Source: Methylomonas rhizoryzae
GTDB taxonomy: Bacteria; Pseudomonadota; Gammaproteobacteria; Methylococcales; Methylomonadaceae
DNA length: 64,000 nt
Direction: 5' to 3'
NCBI RefSeq assembly: GCF_008632455.1
Contig: NZ_CP043929.1
Location: 3,968,001-4,032,000 of the forward strand
Numbering within the stretch: position 1 is the stretch's first letter; each line of letters begins with the position of its first letter. Below the pieces are notes generated by a model that ran no database searches, was not told the origin of the DNA, and saw nothing but the letters and a program-made list of their open reading frames with translations. This document shows positions 53,530 through 63,721 of this stretch, in pieces. Made by a program: the position numbers and the translations under genes.

Positions 53530-55050
53530 ATGGATAAGCAACTTTTTCTCTACGACACCGAAGGTTTGCATCGGCTTTGTTCCGACGAGTTGGTCAAGCA
53601 AGGCTTGCGCTATTTCACCGATAACCGGGTTATCGGCGTCGGCGTCAAAGACGGCAGCCTGGAAGCCCAAGTCGAAGACGAAAACGGCGAACAATATTGG
53701 CTGAGGTCATACGAAGCCGATGAGCGCTTGGAGGTGGACTGCGATTGCCGCTCGACAAACGGTATGTGCGTGCATGCCGTCGCCACACTATACGCCTACG
53801 CCGATCAATATGCCCCTATCGAATCCGGCAGCTTGAACAGCGCTTTGGACGAAGCGATTCAAGAACGCATCAAAAAAGGCCGCAACGAAGTCAAGGTCAA
53901 GCTGATCAGCGGCAATCCGGGTTTCGGCACTTGGCAGGCAAGCTCTTTAGTATCCGCCAGCCATTGGCAGCGCTCCTACCAAGTGCACATTCGCTCCTTG
54001 GATTAGCGCGTCAATTATTGCACCTGCCCGGATCTGGCAAGCAACCGGCTGGGCACCTGCAAACATATCGAAGCGGTGCTGCACTTTGCCCGCAAACATC
54101 GCGACCATCAGCGCTTAAAAGCCGCCGGCTGCCCGGTGTCCTTCGTCTACTTGGCCTGGGAATCGGCCACCCTGCCTATTCTGCGCTTACAGCGCCGTCC
54201 CGATTTGCCGACGGACTTAAGCACACGGCTGACGGAGTTTTTCGATGAGCAAGACCGCTTTACCGGCCGACTTCCGGAAGACTTTTACCGTTTGGAGCAG
54301 CTGGTCTACGGCCGCGACGATTTCCAACTCGGCGACGATGCGAAACGCTATGTACAGCAATACGCCGAAGACGCGGCGACTGCATTACGCGGCCAGGAAA
54401 TCAGCCGGCAAATCAAGCAAAGCAACGGGATTTTGCCGGGTTTGAAAGTCAAACTGTTTCCGTACCAAGTCGACGGCGTCGCGTTTTTGGCCGCGCGCGG
54501 CCGGGCGCTATTGGCCGACGACATGGGATTGGGCAAAACCCTGCAAGCATTCAAACCGCCTTCGGAACGCGCATAGAACGCATTCTAGGTAAGGCCGGCG
54601 GCTTGCTGGTCGTGGTACAACATTGGCAGGATGACGACGAAAGCACGGCGCAAAGCCTGTCCGGCAAGCTACCCGCACTTGGCGCAGCCTGCAACGCTTG
54701 GGTGCGGCGTCGCCGTTGGCCGCCGGTCAAGCGCTATACGAAGCTGCCGCCGACGCGCCTATTGCCAATCCTTTGCACGCCATAGCCGCACAAAAACTGC
54801 GTTCCGCGCAAGTCTTGCTGGAACAGCAATACCCGGCCGGCGTAATGGATTTGCTGGCGGCGGCGTTAATCGCCAAAACCGCCACCGAAGCCACCGTCTA
54901 TAGGCAGACATTGTGCCTAGCGGCCTGCTTACGGCCGAACAAGCCGCCACGGTATTGCGCATCGCCGCCTTGAGTCTATCCGGCCAACTCGATGAAAGCT
55001 TGATCCGCCAAGCGGCGGCGGATTGCGCCGCTTGGTTTGCCGAATCCTAG
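53530..55050 (+). pseudogene. Broken SWIM zinc-finger / SNF2-type helicase
   Basis: A decayed gene. Residues from the ATG at 53530 include a SWIM finger (CDCRSTNGMCVHAV). An in-frame TAG at 54004 interrupts the protein; the same frame continues through a second SWIM-like element (CTCPDLASNRLGTCKH) to the start of an SNF2 helicase (PYQVDGVAFLAARGRALLAD, then DMGLGKTLQAF) and stops at 54574. Most of the helicase core is then missing; remnants of the C-terminal end follow in shifted frames (PLHAIAAQKLRSAQVLLEQQ near 54772, and AEQAATVLRIAALSLSGQLD up to the stop at 55048). So one nonsense mutation, a large internal deletion and frameshifts are visible. Confidence 0.82.
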
Positions 55051-55432
55051 CCAATATGGGCATCGAGCGTTAAAGGTCCGGCAACGCGGCCAGCTTAGGC
55101 GGAGTGAAGAGAAAATAAGGCTATTTGCATTCTGAGGTTGGGATGAAAGCCACTGGGATGTAATGTTAAGTCCAGTTTGGTTAGGTTGGATTTCAGTGCG
55201 CGGAAAATCCACCGTTTGGTAGGGCAGGATCGTCTTGTCCCGACCCAAAGCGGAAGTTCGGGTATTTTTCTGGAATGTCTGGTTTTAAATCGAAATCGGC
55301 CAAGTATTTGACAGGGTCTACGGCCGAATAAACGATATAACTCTGAATTATCGACAACAACAAAATGAGATAATTAATTTATAAACTGATGGAAAAATTG
55401 ACAAGTATATTAATCTAGAAATAGTTGGCAGA
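55051..55432. other. Intergenic junction between GC-rich and AT-rich DNA
   Basis: About 380 bases with no convincing gene. Base composition changes from GC-rich to AT-rich near 55300, so this is the probable left border of the acquired segment holding the two lipoprotein genes. No repeat or tRNA was seen at the border. Confidence 0.5.
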
Positions 55433-56044
55433 CTACTCGTGCCGCCATTTTTCACAGTTGCTAATTTCAAATTTATCCCAATACTCTTGAATTCCTGGTA
55501 AAAATAACCTATGAAAGGTTCCAAAACCATTCATAACCATCTCATTGTATGCATCTTCTTTGCTGTAACGATCATGACACACACGAAATAAAGCTATAAT
55601 CAAACCAGTACGATCCCAGCCGTTTTGACAATGTACATAAATAGGCCAGTTCTTACGATTCATTAGAGCTTTCATTGCGAAATTAATTTGACTATAAACA
55701 GAATTATTGATTGCGTAATATAAATCACTAGAATCTATTATTGTCAGTACTAATTTAATTCCAAGTTGATTTGTTGTTGTTTTTTCAGAGCCTAATTGCT
55801 CTGAGTTTAGTTTGATAATGGTGTTAATATTTTTTTCTTTTAAATATTTAAATCCATTCGGATTTGGCTGCCCCCCTCTGTATATTTCGAAATTATTGAC
55901 AATTAAGTAATCCGGAATTCCAACTTGATTTTCACTTTTTGTAAAAGATGATCCAATTATAGGCAATCCAACACCTGCACAGCCCGTTAACAAAATAATG
56001 CCAATTAATGCTAAAACAAAAAATCTATCAAATCGCAAAGCCAT
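55433..56044 (-). CDS. Dual-specificity / tyrosine phosphatase-like lipoprotein
   Basis: 203 residues. A signal sequence with lipobox LLTGC (Cys22) marks a lipoprotein. The body has YRGGQPNPNGFKYLKEKNI, typical of bacterial tyrosine-phosphatase-like proteins, and the P-loop VHCQNGWDRTGL with Cys139 and Arg145 of the CX5R motif. It should dephosphorylate a phosphoprotein or phosphoinositide-like substrate on the periplasmic side. It is AT-rich and downstream of the split hydrolase gene, with 37 bases between. Confidence 0.82.
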   Translation of the reverse strand: MALRFDRFFVLALIGIILLTGCAGVGLPIIGSSFTKSENQVGIPDYLIVNNFEIYRGGQPNPNGFKYLKEKNINTIIKLNSEQLGSEKTTTNQLGIKLVLTIIDSSDLYYAINNSVYSQINFAMKALMNRKNWPIYVHCQNGWDRTGLIIALFRVCHDRYSKEDAYNEMVMNGFGTFHRLFLPGIQEYWDKFEISNCEKWRHE

Positions 56045-56081
56045 ATATTAGGAAAATAATTATATGCATTTTATTAAACTT

Positions 56082-57700
56082 TCATCTATCAAGGTTGTAC
56101 GCTGGACATCCATCTATGTAAAAGTTTTCGTTGTTTTTTGATGTATCATTCCAATATTTAGGTTGCCACCAGCATCTTTTTGTATCATGCATTCCGCCAT
56201 GCGTAGTAGGCTGAGATTTTTCGTCAAACGCAAATACTTTAAATGTCATTTTTATGCGTGCTTCTGATGGAAAAGAGTTTTTTGCTATTGCTATATTTTG
56301 CCATTTACCCATTGTCATATCAAACACAGTGGGTGGATCTGTATAGTAAGAATCAATCCACTCTAACAAACTTCCGGTCGGCCCAAAGCCGCCAAGGGTG
56401 TATTCTCGAGCTTCGGCTTCTGGGTCAAGACTTAGGTTATAAAACTTAATGTTGTTTTCCCTCTTTAATAAAGGTATTACAGAGTTTTCGAAATCATGAA
56501 TACTGCATGCTGCCGCCATATAAACTATTTCTTCATATGGTAGATTAGGAAAGGCTCTAAGAATTTCATTGGCAATTATAGTTCCCATGCTATGACCAAT
56601 AAGAGTAATTTTGTATTTTTTATTTGGATTTATAATCTCTATTTTTTCTATTTCTTTTTTAAGTGCGCGTAAAAAAATTGCTAAATCTCCTTTACCGTTG
56701 AATTCATTTGATTCACTGTCAGAAAGTTCATTAATTTTCTGTGCCTCAAATTCATTGCTGCTTCTTAACAACATCTGGGTTCTACGAAGCATATTCACCC
56801 AGGCGTTTTTTCCAAAGGAATCAGCTGGCAAGACTTCAACCAACTGTGCAAGAAAACTTGGTACAAATTTTAATACACGTGGTAATTTTTCAGCGAAAGT
56901 TCTTTCATGAGATTCACAAAGTATTTTCTCAAGTCGCTCATCCGGTTCGCATTTTTCAAAATTCTCAGTGAACTTTGTTTTTACTAATCTGGCTATGTTT
57001 TTTTCAAGTGTCGAAGGCGCGCGTCCAATAGCTTGAATTGCATCAGATAGAAAATAGAGCGGAGCGGTTGTGATACCGCGAATATCACTGACTTCGTTTC
57101 CTTGTCTAACATGAAAAATTTGATTAGAGTACGTATCTAGCCCTTCCGAGTGCCAGTTGATGAAAATAGGAAAATATTTGCGTCCCTCGTATTTTCCATC
57201 ACCTTTATATTGGCTAATGAAGTATGATTCCTCTATGGCTCTTCTACGACTTTCTTCTGGAGAATTTAAACCGCCATGAATAAAAATTAGTATATTAGTT
57301 ATGTCTTCATTTTGATAAAATAATTCGTCAATAATGTTTTTTGCGTGAATTGAAATAGTCTCTTCATTGAATGTATCTTTTTTTTCTTAGCCTGATCATA
57401 TACGCTACATAGCTCACTCTCTGAATATAATTCTATTGGCTCATAATGACCATAATTATCGACCGTAATGAGATGGTTTTTAATTTTTTTTATTCGGGAA
57501 TTCGTTATTATACAATTTTCTACGCTATTAACAGGAAATAATGGCTCTAACTCATTATTTGCACCTATGGTTTTCATATCTGAAAACGGTATACTCGATG
57601 AACATGAAGATAAAAAAATAATACAAGCTGGAAGACTTATATTCCTTGCAGTGGTAATTAATCTCAAAAAAAGAATTTCAAATATGCGTTGGGCTATCAT
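56082..57700 (-). pseudogene. Alpha/beta-hydrolase lipoprotein split by a frameshift in an A8 run
   Basis: Two overlapping frames form one protein of about 538 residues. The N-terminal part (from the start at 57700) has a signal sequence with lipobox LSSC and runs to VYDQAKKK. The second frame has no start of its own and is open from 57386: DTFNEETISIHAKNIIDELF, ILIFIHGGLNSPEESRR, FPIFINWHSEGLD, the nucleophile elbow IGHSMGTIIANE, and a late His (TTHGGMHDTKRCWW). The frames meet at eight A (minus strand) at about 57378-57385. This may be a disabling mutation, a sequencing error, or slippage. The fold is lipase/esterase-like. Confidence 0.78.
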
Positions 57701-57988
57701 TTGTTCTACCCCCAGCTCATCATTTCATTGTGCAAAGTCGGATATCTTAATAGCTCTATGGTCGCTGCTTTTTTTACTAAACGTCAATAGGAAACCTCTG
57801 AAAAAATCGCGCTTCGCGAGTAAAATGAACAGCAGCTAAGCGTCGGATCGATTGGGCAATCCGTTGTTGGAATTAGAAACACCTGTGTATCGGGAAGCGT
57901 GTTTCGTCAGTTACTGGATCGGGTTCGAGTTAAACCTCGCAAATCGTCAGCTGACTGTAAGCCTTGGCATGGGATTTTGATGTTCAAA

Positions 57989-58284
57989 GCGTGCCTCACC
58001 CATTGATAATTCCCATAAGTTGGTGCGCATATACACAGTCACCGATGCCTGCGTCCACGACTCCCGGGCATTGAACGATTTGCTTGAAAGCGACAACACC
58101 AATCGTGATGTGTAGAGCTACAGTGTATACAGCTCCGAAGGCACGGAAGCCGGCCTTAGAGGTAAGGCTAACTCGCACCCGGGTTTACCGCAAAAGGGGG
58201 AGCGGCAAACCGCTGATTGACCGGGAAAAACAGGGTAACAGCACTCGATCCAAAACAAGTTGCCGGGTCGAGCACGTGTTGTAA
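57989..58284 (+). pseudogene. IS5-family transposase remnant (C-terminal part)
   Basis: Degraded frames read YTVTDACVHDSRALNDLLE (from about 58020) and, shifted, GKPLIDREKQGNSTRSKTSC with RVEHVL (about 58200-58284), which match the end of IS5-type transposases (usually TDAAVHDSQ..., then NKPLTEREK...RSKVRARVEHVF). A stop and at least one frameshift separate the parts; the N-terminal half is missing. Confidence 0.7.
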
Positions 58285-58355
58285 GCAACCATCCGTTCCA
58301 CATGTAAAAAATAAACGTCCTGCGGCATCCTGTGATTTTTTGACCAGGAGAAGTA

Positions 58356-58643
58356 ATGGCGATCACATCGAAGTGGCTTCAGCATATTGAAGCATGGCAA
58401 CGTAGCGGTCTATCGCAAGCCGAGTATTGCGCTGAGCAGCAGATTAACGTCCGCACGTTCACGGCGCGGCTGAGCGACTATCGAAAACTACCAGCGACAG
58501 TATCGTCTGCACTGATACCGGTGCAGGTTGAGCCTGCGCCAACTGCGGCGATTGTCTTTACGCATGCCCAAGGTCATCGCTTGGAATTACCGGCTTCCGT
58601 GTCGGCGAACTGGGTCGCTGAGTTGTTGCGATGCCTGGCTTGA
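58356..58643 (+). CDS. tnpA: IS66 accessory protein TnpA
   Basis: 95 residues with an AGGAGAAG ribosome site. The N-terminus WLQHIEAWQRSGLSQAEYCA is the helix-turn-helix pattern of IS66 TnpA; the C-terminal end (LELPASVSANWVAELLRCLA) is also typical. Overlaps tnpB by 13 bases. Confidence 0.9.
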   Translation: MAITSKWLQHIEAWQRSGLSQAEYCAEQQINVRTFTARLSDYRKLPATVSSALIPVQVEPAPTAAIVFTHAQGHRLELPASVSANWVAELLRCLA

Positions 58644-58981
58644 TCGACACACCGGCGCAGATTTGGTTGGCAGTGGCGCCAGTCGATATGCGGCGCGGCC
58701 TGGATGGCTTGTCGGCCATCGTTCAGCAGAACCTGGGGCATTCGCCTTGCGCCGGATCGGCCTTTATCTTTCGTAATCGAGCTGGCAACCGCTTGCGGCT
58801 GTTGCTGTGGGATGGCAATGGCGTGTGGTTGTGCCAGCGCCGTTTGCATCAGGGCAGTTTTATCTGGCCCAAGGCTGACGACCAGGTGTTTGCGATCAGT
58901 CAGTCGCAGTGGCAATGGTTGATTGCTGGCGTTGATTGGCAGCGGCTATCGGCAAAATGCCAACCCGATTGGCAGGTCTGA
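58631..58981 (+). CDS. tnpB: IS66 accessory protein TnpB (Orf2)
   Basis: 116 residues. IWLAVAPVDMRRGLDGLSAI, FIFRNRAGNRLRLLLWDGNG and RLHQGSFIWP are diagnostic of the IS66 Orf2 family. Required for IS66 transposition, role not well known. It is intact and overlaps tnpA. Confidence 0.93.
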   Translation: MPGLIDTPAQIWLAVAPVDMRRGLDGLSAIVQQNLGHSPCAGSAFIFRNRAGNRLRLLLWDGNGVWLCQRRLHQGSFIWPKADDQVFAISQSQWQWLIAGVDWQRLSAKCQPDWQV

Positions 58982-59235
58982 ATCGGTGTAAAATCGATCT
59001 TCAAAATTCCGCTAAAACCCATTGCTATCAAGGCTTACAGAGGGGATTGCGGTATAATAACCGCCATGAATCCACTCGTTAAACTCGATCAATTGAACCT
59101 GGAACCGGCTGCCAAAACCGAGGTGGCGGCACTGATTCAATCGCTGATCGAACAGGCGGAACGGGATGCCAAGAGAAGTGGCCCCATTGGTTTGAACAAA
59201 AAATCGATGATTTAAAGTGAAATCCCTGCCATGGT

Positions 59236-60087
59236 TTAAGCGGCCAACTTGAGGGTTGGCAACCCATCGTGATACACCTGATGCGGCGTTTTTCGTTTCA
59301 AACTGGAATGCGGTCGTTCGTGGTTGTACCACTCGAAATAATCCAGGATTGAAGTGCGGGCTTGGCCGACGGAATCGTAGGCATGCAGGTAAACCCGCTC
59401 GTATTTGACCGATCGCCATAGGCGCTCAACAAAGACATTATCCCGCCAAGCGCCCCGACCGTCCATACTGAGCAGACAGCCCTGGCCTTTCACGGCATCG
59501 ACAAACACCTTGGCGGTAAACTGGCTGCCTTGGTCGGTGTTGACAATATCCGGCCTGCCGTAGCGCTTAAAAGCCTGTTCCAGCACGTCCACCGCATGAC
59601 AGGCTTCCAGGGTAATCGCGACCTTGGCGGCCAGGACTTTGCGCGTGGCCCAGTCGACGACCGCCGTTAAATACGCGAATCCTTTGGCCAGTGGGATGTA
59701 GGTCGTATCCAGCGCCCAGACCTGATTGGCGCGATTGATGGTCATGCCGCGCAGCAGGTAGGGATAGATTTCATGCCCCGGCGTCTTCTTGCTGGTATTG
59801 GGTTTGCAGTACACTGCTTCGATGCCCATGGTCTTCATCAAAGTCTTCACATGCTTGCGGCCGATCTGGATGCCTTGCAGATTCAGCTGATCCCGTAACT
59901 GGCGTGCGCCCATGAACGGGTGCTTCAGGTGCAGTTCGTCGAGTCGGCGCATGATGTCTAAATCGTGCGCCGAAACCGGCTTGGGCAAGTAATACACGCT
60001 ACCGCGACTGATGCCCAATAGCTTGGCCTGCCGACTGAGAGGTAATTTCGATTGACGGTCGATCATCGTTTTGCGCTCAGCCATCCC
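59236..60087 (-). CDS. IS3-family transposase OrfB (DDE integrase domain)
   Basis: 283 residues if started at the ATG at 60087; it is probably made mainly as an OrfAB fusion. The slippery TTTTTTA (minus strand, plus positions 60108-60114) lies where OrfA reads LENDF and the OrfB frame continues FRRRAHPGG. DDE residues: Asp in WALDTTYIPL, Asp in VNTDQGSQF, Glu in FVERLWRSVKYE. The segment HSSLKRKTPHQVY is typical of IS3 OrfB. The element seems intact and possibly active. Confidence 0.9.
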   Translation of the reverse strand, partial: GMAERKTMIDRQSKLPLSRQAKLLGISRGSVYYLPKPVSAHDLDIMRRLDELHLKHPFMGARQLRDQLNLQGIQIGRKHVKTLMKTMGIEAVYCKPNTSKKTPGHEIYPYLLRGMTINRANQVWALDTTYIPLAKGFAYLTAVVDWATRKVLAAKVAITLEACHAVDVLEQAFKRYGRPDIVNTDQGSQFTAKVFVDAVKGQGCLLSMDGRGAWRDNVFVERLWRSVKYERVYLHAYDSVGQARTSILDYFEWYNHERPHSSLKRKTPHQVYHDGLPTLKLAA

Positions 60088-60368
60088 GCCTGGGTGAGCG
60101 CGCCTTCTAAAAAATCGTTCTCCAATGTCAGTTGACCGATTTTCGCGTGTAGGGCTTGCAGATCGACGGGGGGCGATTCCGGCTCCGCGGGCTTCCCAAA
60201 CACCTCGGCGGCCCGCTCGCTCAGCTGCTTCTTCCAATCGACAATCTGATTTTGATGAACCTCGAATTCCTGGGTCAACTGCCCCAAGGTTTTATCGCCC
60301 GCCAAGGCCGCCAGGGCGACTTTGGCTTTGAAGGCCGGGGAATGTTTTCTTCTCGGTTTTTTAGACAT
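60063..60368 (-). CDS. IS3-family transposase OrfA
   Basis: 101 residues from the ATG at 60368 (GGAGCAG site). MSKKPRRKHSPAFKAKVALA followed by LGQLTQEFEVHQNQIVDWK is a helix-turn-helix, and a leucine-zipper-like end (LHAKIGQLTLENDFLEGAL) follows. It overlaps the OrfB frame and contains the -1 slippery heptamer. Confidence 0.92.
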   Translation of the reverse strand: MSKKPRRKHSPAFKAKVALAALAGDKTLGQLTQEFEVHQNQIVDWKKQLSERAAEVFGKPAEPESPPVDLQALHAKIGQLTLENDFLEGALTQAGWLSAKR

Positions 60369-61732
60369 CTTCTGCTCCGTTTCTTTGTCCTTTCGGACGA
60401 TCAAAAGTAGCAGGGTTTTTCACTTAACCGGTTGTTCAATTTTTTGGGGCCAGCTCTAAGATCATCCAATCTAAAGATGCCGTCATTCATGCCAAAGATG
60501 TCAAAATCGCCGCGCTGACGCACGAACTGGCCTACTACAAGCGCATCCGTTTCAGTACCAAAAGCGAAGCCTTGGCGCCATTGCAACGCGATGTGTTCGA
60601 GGAAACCTGGAATACCGATATCTCGGCCATCGAAGCCGAAGTCGAACAACTGCAAGACGATAGCCCTTGTGAAACGGTAGCCCGCCCGAAACGCCCACGC
60701 GCTGGCCGTCAACCCTTGCCCCTCATTTGCCGCGCATCGAACACCGTCACGAACCGGAAGCCTGCACCTGCGGTCAATGCGGCCGGGACTTGATCAAGAT
60801 CGGCGAAGATGTCAGCGAACAACTGGATGTCGAGCCGGCCAAGTTTTTTGTGCATCGGCATATCCGTCCGCAATACGCTTGCCGAGCCTGCGAAACCATC
60901 AAGGCCGCGCCGATTCCACCGGCGGTGATCGACGGCGGCATGGCGGCGGTCGGTTTATTGACTTGGGTGCTGATCGGCAAATTCCTCGATCACTTACCGC
61001 TATACCGGCTGGAACAAATCGCCGCTCGGGACGGCGTGATCTTATCCCGCTCCACGCTGGCCGATTGGGTCGGGCGTCTAGGCGTGGCCTTGCAACCCTT
61101 AGCGGAACGTTTAGCCTGGCATTTACGGCAACGACATAGCTTACACGCCGACGAGACGCCGGTGCCGCAGCTCGATCCCGGCAACGGTAAAACCAAGAAA
61201 GCCTATCTGTGGGCCTACCGCAGCAACGACTTGCAACCAGGCCCCAAGATCATCGTCTTCGATTACCAAGCCGGTCGCAGTGGCCGGTATGCGCAGCAGT
61301 TTTTGCAAGACTGGCAAGGCCGCCTTGTGGTCGACGACTATGGCGGCTATAAAACCCTGTTTGCCGCTACCCGCGCGCATCCCGAAACCCAATACATCCT
61401 CGAACCGTGTATCGAACTGGCGTGTTGGGCGCATGCGCGCCGGAAGTTCTTCGACCTGTTCCAGGCCAGTCACAGCCCTGTGGCGCACGAAGCCCTGAAC
61501 CGCATCGCCGAGCTGTATGCCATCGAAGCCGAAGGCCGGGATATGGCAGTCGATGAGCGGCAACGTCTGCGCGCCGAAAAAAGTTTGCCGGTGCTGACAA
61601 TCTTGCATGACTGGTTACAGCAAATCCGCCTGAACACCGCGCCCAACAGTGCAACGGCCAAAGCGATCGATTACAGTCTGAAACGCTGGATTGCGCTGAT
61701 GCGTTACGCCGAAAGCGGCGATCTGCCCATCG

Positions 61733-63721
61733 GTAGAGTCGAGATGTGGCGCGATGGCCTAAGGTTAGGCCTAACTGTTGCTGCCTCTTTCGTTTGGCAG
61801 TGCCTCATTAGCCTAACCATCGCTCCGTTTCCACATCCCGCTCGTCAAACCGGACGTGCAGATTTCCCGCATCCGGCTTTCTTTCGAACCTCAAGCCTTC
61901 GCGTTCAGCAGGTCGGCGCGCGTACGTGGCAGGCGGTAGAGCCCCAGAGTTTCATACAGGTACTCGTCAGGGTATTGGCGATACCCCGTTCCGCGCTGAC
62001 CACGTCTGCGCATTAACCAGATTCGCAGCCGTCGCTCCGCGTAATCCTGGATGCATCGGTAGATTGGGCAGACCGGTCCCTGATTGAAATAACCCGCCCA
62101 ACCTCGAATCATCGGATTGAGTTCGTCAATCCGGCTTTGCACCGGTTTGGCGTTCCAGCGCGATGACGTGGCGTCATGGATACCTTGTTTTAATCGCTTG
62201 ATCGCTTTCTTCGACGGACGTGTTCCCCAGTAAGGGCGTCCATCCTTGCCGTAGAATCGGCCCAGGGTGTAACCAAGAAAATCAAACTGCTCCTCTGGCA
62301 GCATAGCCAGACGGGTTTTCTTCTCGTTGACCGTCAGCCCCAGTCGGTTCATCAGCCACCGCATGGCCTCCATGGCTGCCTGACCCCGTCCTTTCGGACA
62401 GAGAATCACCAGATCATCGGCATAGTTCACCACTTCGGCCTGAAGCCGGTCGGCAAAACCAAATTTCTGCCAGGCTAAAAGAAAGCGCCGGAAGTAAAGA
62501 TTACTGAGCAAGGGCGAGATAATACCGCCTTGCGGGGTGCCTCGACCCGTGTCCTTCGCTTCCGTGGTTCGGCGCTCACCGTGTTCGCAATGCTCCACCA
62601 CCGCTACGTTTAGCCATTGTTTGATCGTAGCCAGCACCGTGCCGTCCGCGATCCGGCGGCTAACGCAGCGCATCAGATCACCATGGGGAATCGTGTTGAA
62701 GTAGTTAGACAAATCGGCGTCCACGACTTCCCGTTTGCCCCTTTGGGAGATACCGAAATGGATCATTCTGACCGCCATCTTGGCATCGACTCCAGGTCGG
62801 AATCCGTATTGTCGGGGAAGCAGGTCGGCTTCAAAAATCGGACCGATCACCAACAACACCGCCATCTGGACCACGCGGTCACGGATAGCCGGAATGCCCA
62901 GAGGACGCTGTCCGCCTTGGGCCTTGGGTATCCACACGCGCAACAGGGGCTGCGGCCGGTATTCGCCGACCACTAACTCCTGCCGCACTCTTTCCAGCCA
63001 GCCGTCTAGCCCTTGGTTTTCGATCTGCTCGAAGCGGATGCCATCATAGCCAGGAGCGCCACGATTGGCGCGGCAGCGCCGGTAGGCAACTTGCAACACA
63101 TCGATACGACAGACTTTATCCCATAGGCTGTAGAAACGGTAGTCTGGTTCTGCTTTGGCTTTCGCCTGCAATGAAGTCTGTAATATCTGAACCGTACTTG
63201 TCGAGGTTGGTAGACTCACGTCAATCCCCTTAGCTCTTATCACTTTCCTCATCACGTTTCGAAACAGGGCGCCTTCGCTCTACCGGCGTTACCCGGCTTC
63301 ACCACTACTACGCGCCCCTCCGCCATCCCTGCAGGCCGGCTCCATCCCTCACGGGATCGCCGTTGCCCGGTGCCATCAGGGCACCCACAGGGACTTCCCT
63401 TGTTGCCCACCTGATCTCTCCCATGCGTGCTATCACCACTACCCCGGTGGGACTCTTACGACTCTGTCGCTCGATTCCGTAAAAGCATCGGCCTTCCCCG
63501 TTATTATGGCGGGTCGGCTCCCACGACGACATTTCGAGGCCTGCTCAGTGTTCACTCACGTTATGGCCCGCATGGCCCGCTGATCTCCCAGGGAGACCTT
63601 TTCTTGGAGTGCTTCAGCCCGTTTGTTACCTCCCGAGCCGCCCCAAGTGCTTCCGGCTGGAGCGAGAGTTAGCCGGGTCGGATTTACACCGACGAATCAG
63701 ATGCGCCTTAGCAAGGCACAC
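61733..63721 (-). mobile_element. Group II intron inserted antisense in tnpC
   Basis: 1989 bases on the minus strand. The 5' end reads GTGTGCCTTGC at 63721, close to the GTGYG consensus; the 3' end is ...CTCGACTCTAC at 61733. Domain V is visible at about 61843-61880 (AGCCGGATGCGGGAAA, then CACGTCCGGTTT). Exon joining ...CTGCCCATCG plus ACAATAATCCC restores LPIDNNPVEN of TnpC exactly. Because it is antisense to tnpC, it cannot splice from the tnpC mRNA. Confidence 0.9.
61891..63252 (-). CDS. ltrA: Group II intron reverse transcriptase/maturase
   Basis: 453 residues from the ATG at 63252 (a GTG just before is also possible). RT domains: GIPAIRDRVVQMAVLLVIGP, YGFRPGVDAKMAVRMI, RGTPQGGIISPLLSNLYF (about 237-254) and the catalytic YADD (277-280). 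The maturase X domain follows (ELNPMIRGWAGYFNQGPVC). No HNH endonuclease is seen at the C-terminus, so it may home to single-stranded or replication-fork targets. It lies inside the intron, downstream of the structured 5' part (63253-63721). Confidence 0.95.
   Translation of the reverse strand: MRKVIRAKGIDVSLPTSTSTVQILQTSLQAKAKAEPDYRFYSLWDKVCRIDVLQVAYRRCRANRGAPGYDGIRFEQIENQGLDGWLERVRQELVVGEYRPQPLLRVWIPKAQGGQRPLGIPAIRDRVVQMAVLLVIGPIFEADLLPRQYGFRPGVDAKMAVRMIHFGISQRGKREVVDADLSNYFNTIPHGDLMRCVSRRIADGTVLATIKQWLNVAVVEHCEHGERRTTEAKDTGRGTPQGGIISPLLSNLYFRRFLLAWQKFGFADRLQAEVVNYADDLVILCPKGRGQAAMEAMRWLMNRLGLTVNEKKTRLAMLPEEQFDFLGYTLGRFYGKDGRPYWGTRPSKKAIKRLKQGIHDATSSRWNAKPVQSRIDELNPMIRGWAGYFNQGPVCPIYRCIQDYAERRLRIWLMRRRGQRGTGYRQYPDEYLYETLGLYRLPRTRADLLNAKA

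Larger units (their letters stand above)
59179..60453 (-). mobile_element. IS3-family element inserted in tnpC
   Basis: Ends are TGGCCCCA at 59179 and the complementary TGGGGCCA at 60445-60452. The inner parts of the inverted repeats also match (TTGAACAA and AAGTGAAA). Removing 59179-60453 (1275 bases, a multiple of three) joins AAGAGAAG to CTCTAAG and restores the tnpC frame. A clear multi-base target duplication was not seen. It holds orfA and orfB with a -1 frameshift site. Confidence 0.87.

Noticed and set aside
54976..55248. 90-residue minus-strand frame across the helicase remnant end
   Set aside because: Overlaps remnants of the decayed helicase and has no supporting features.
61891..63252. 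Reverse transcriptase considered as a retron, DGR or defence RT
   Set aside because: It has the LtrA-type RT and maturase motifs and lies inside an intron with a visible domain V, GTGTG start and exact exon junctions.
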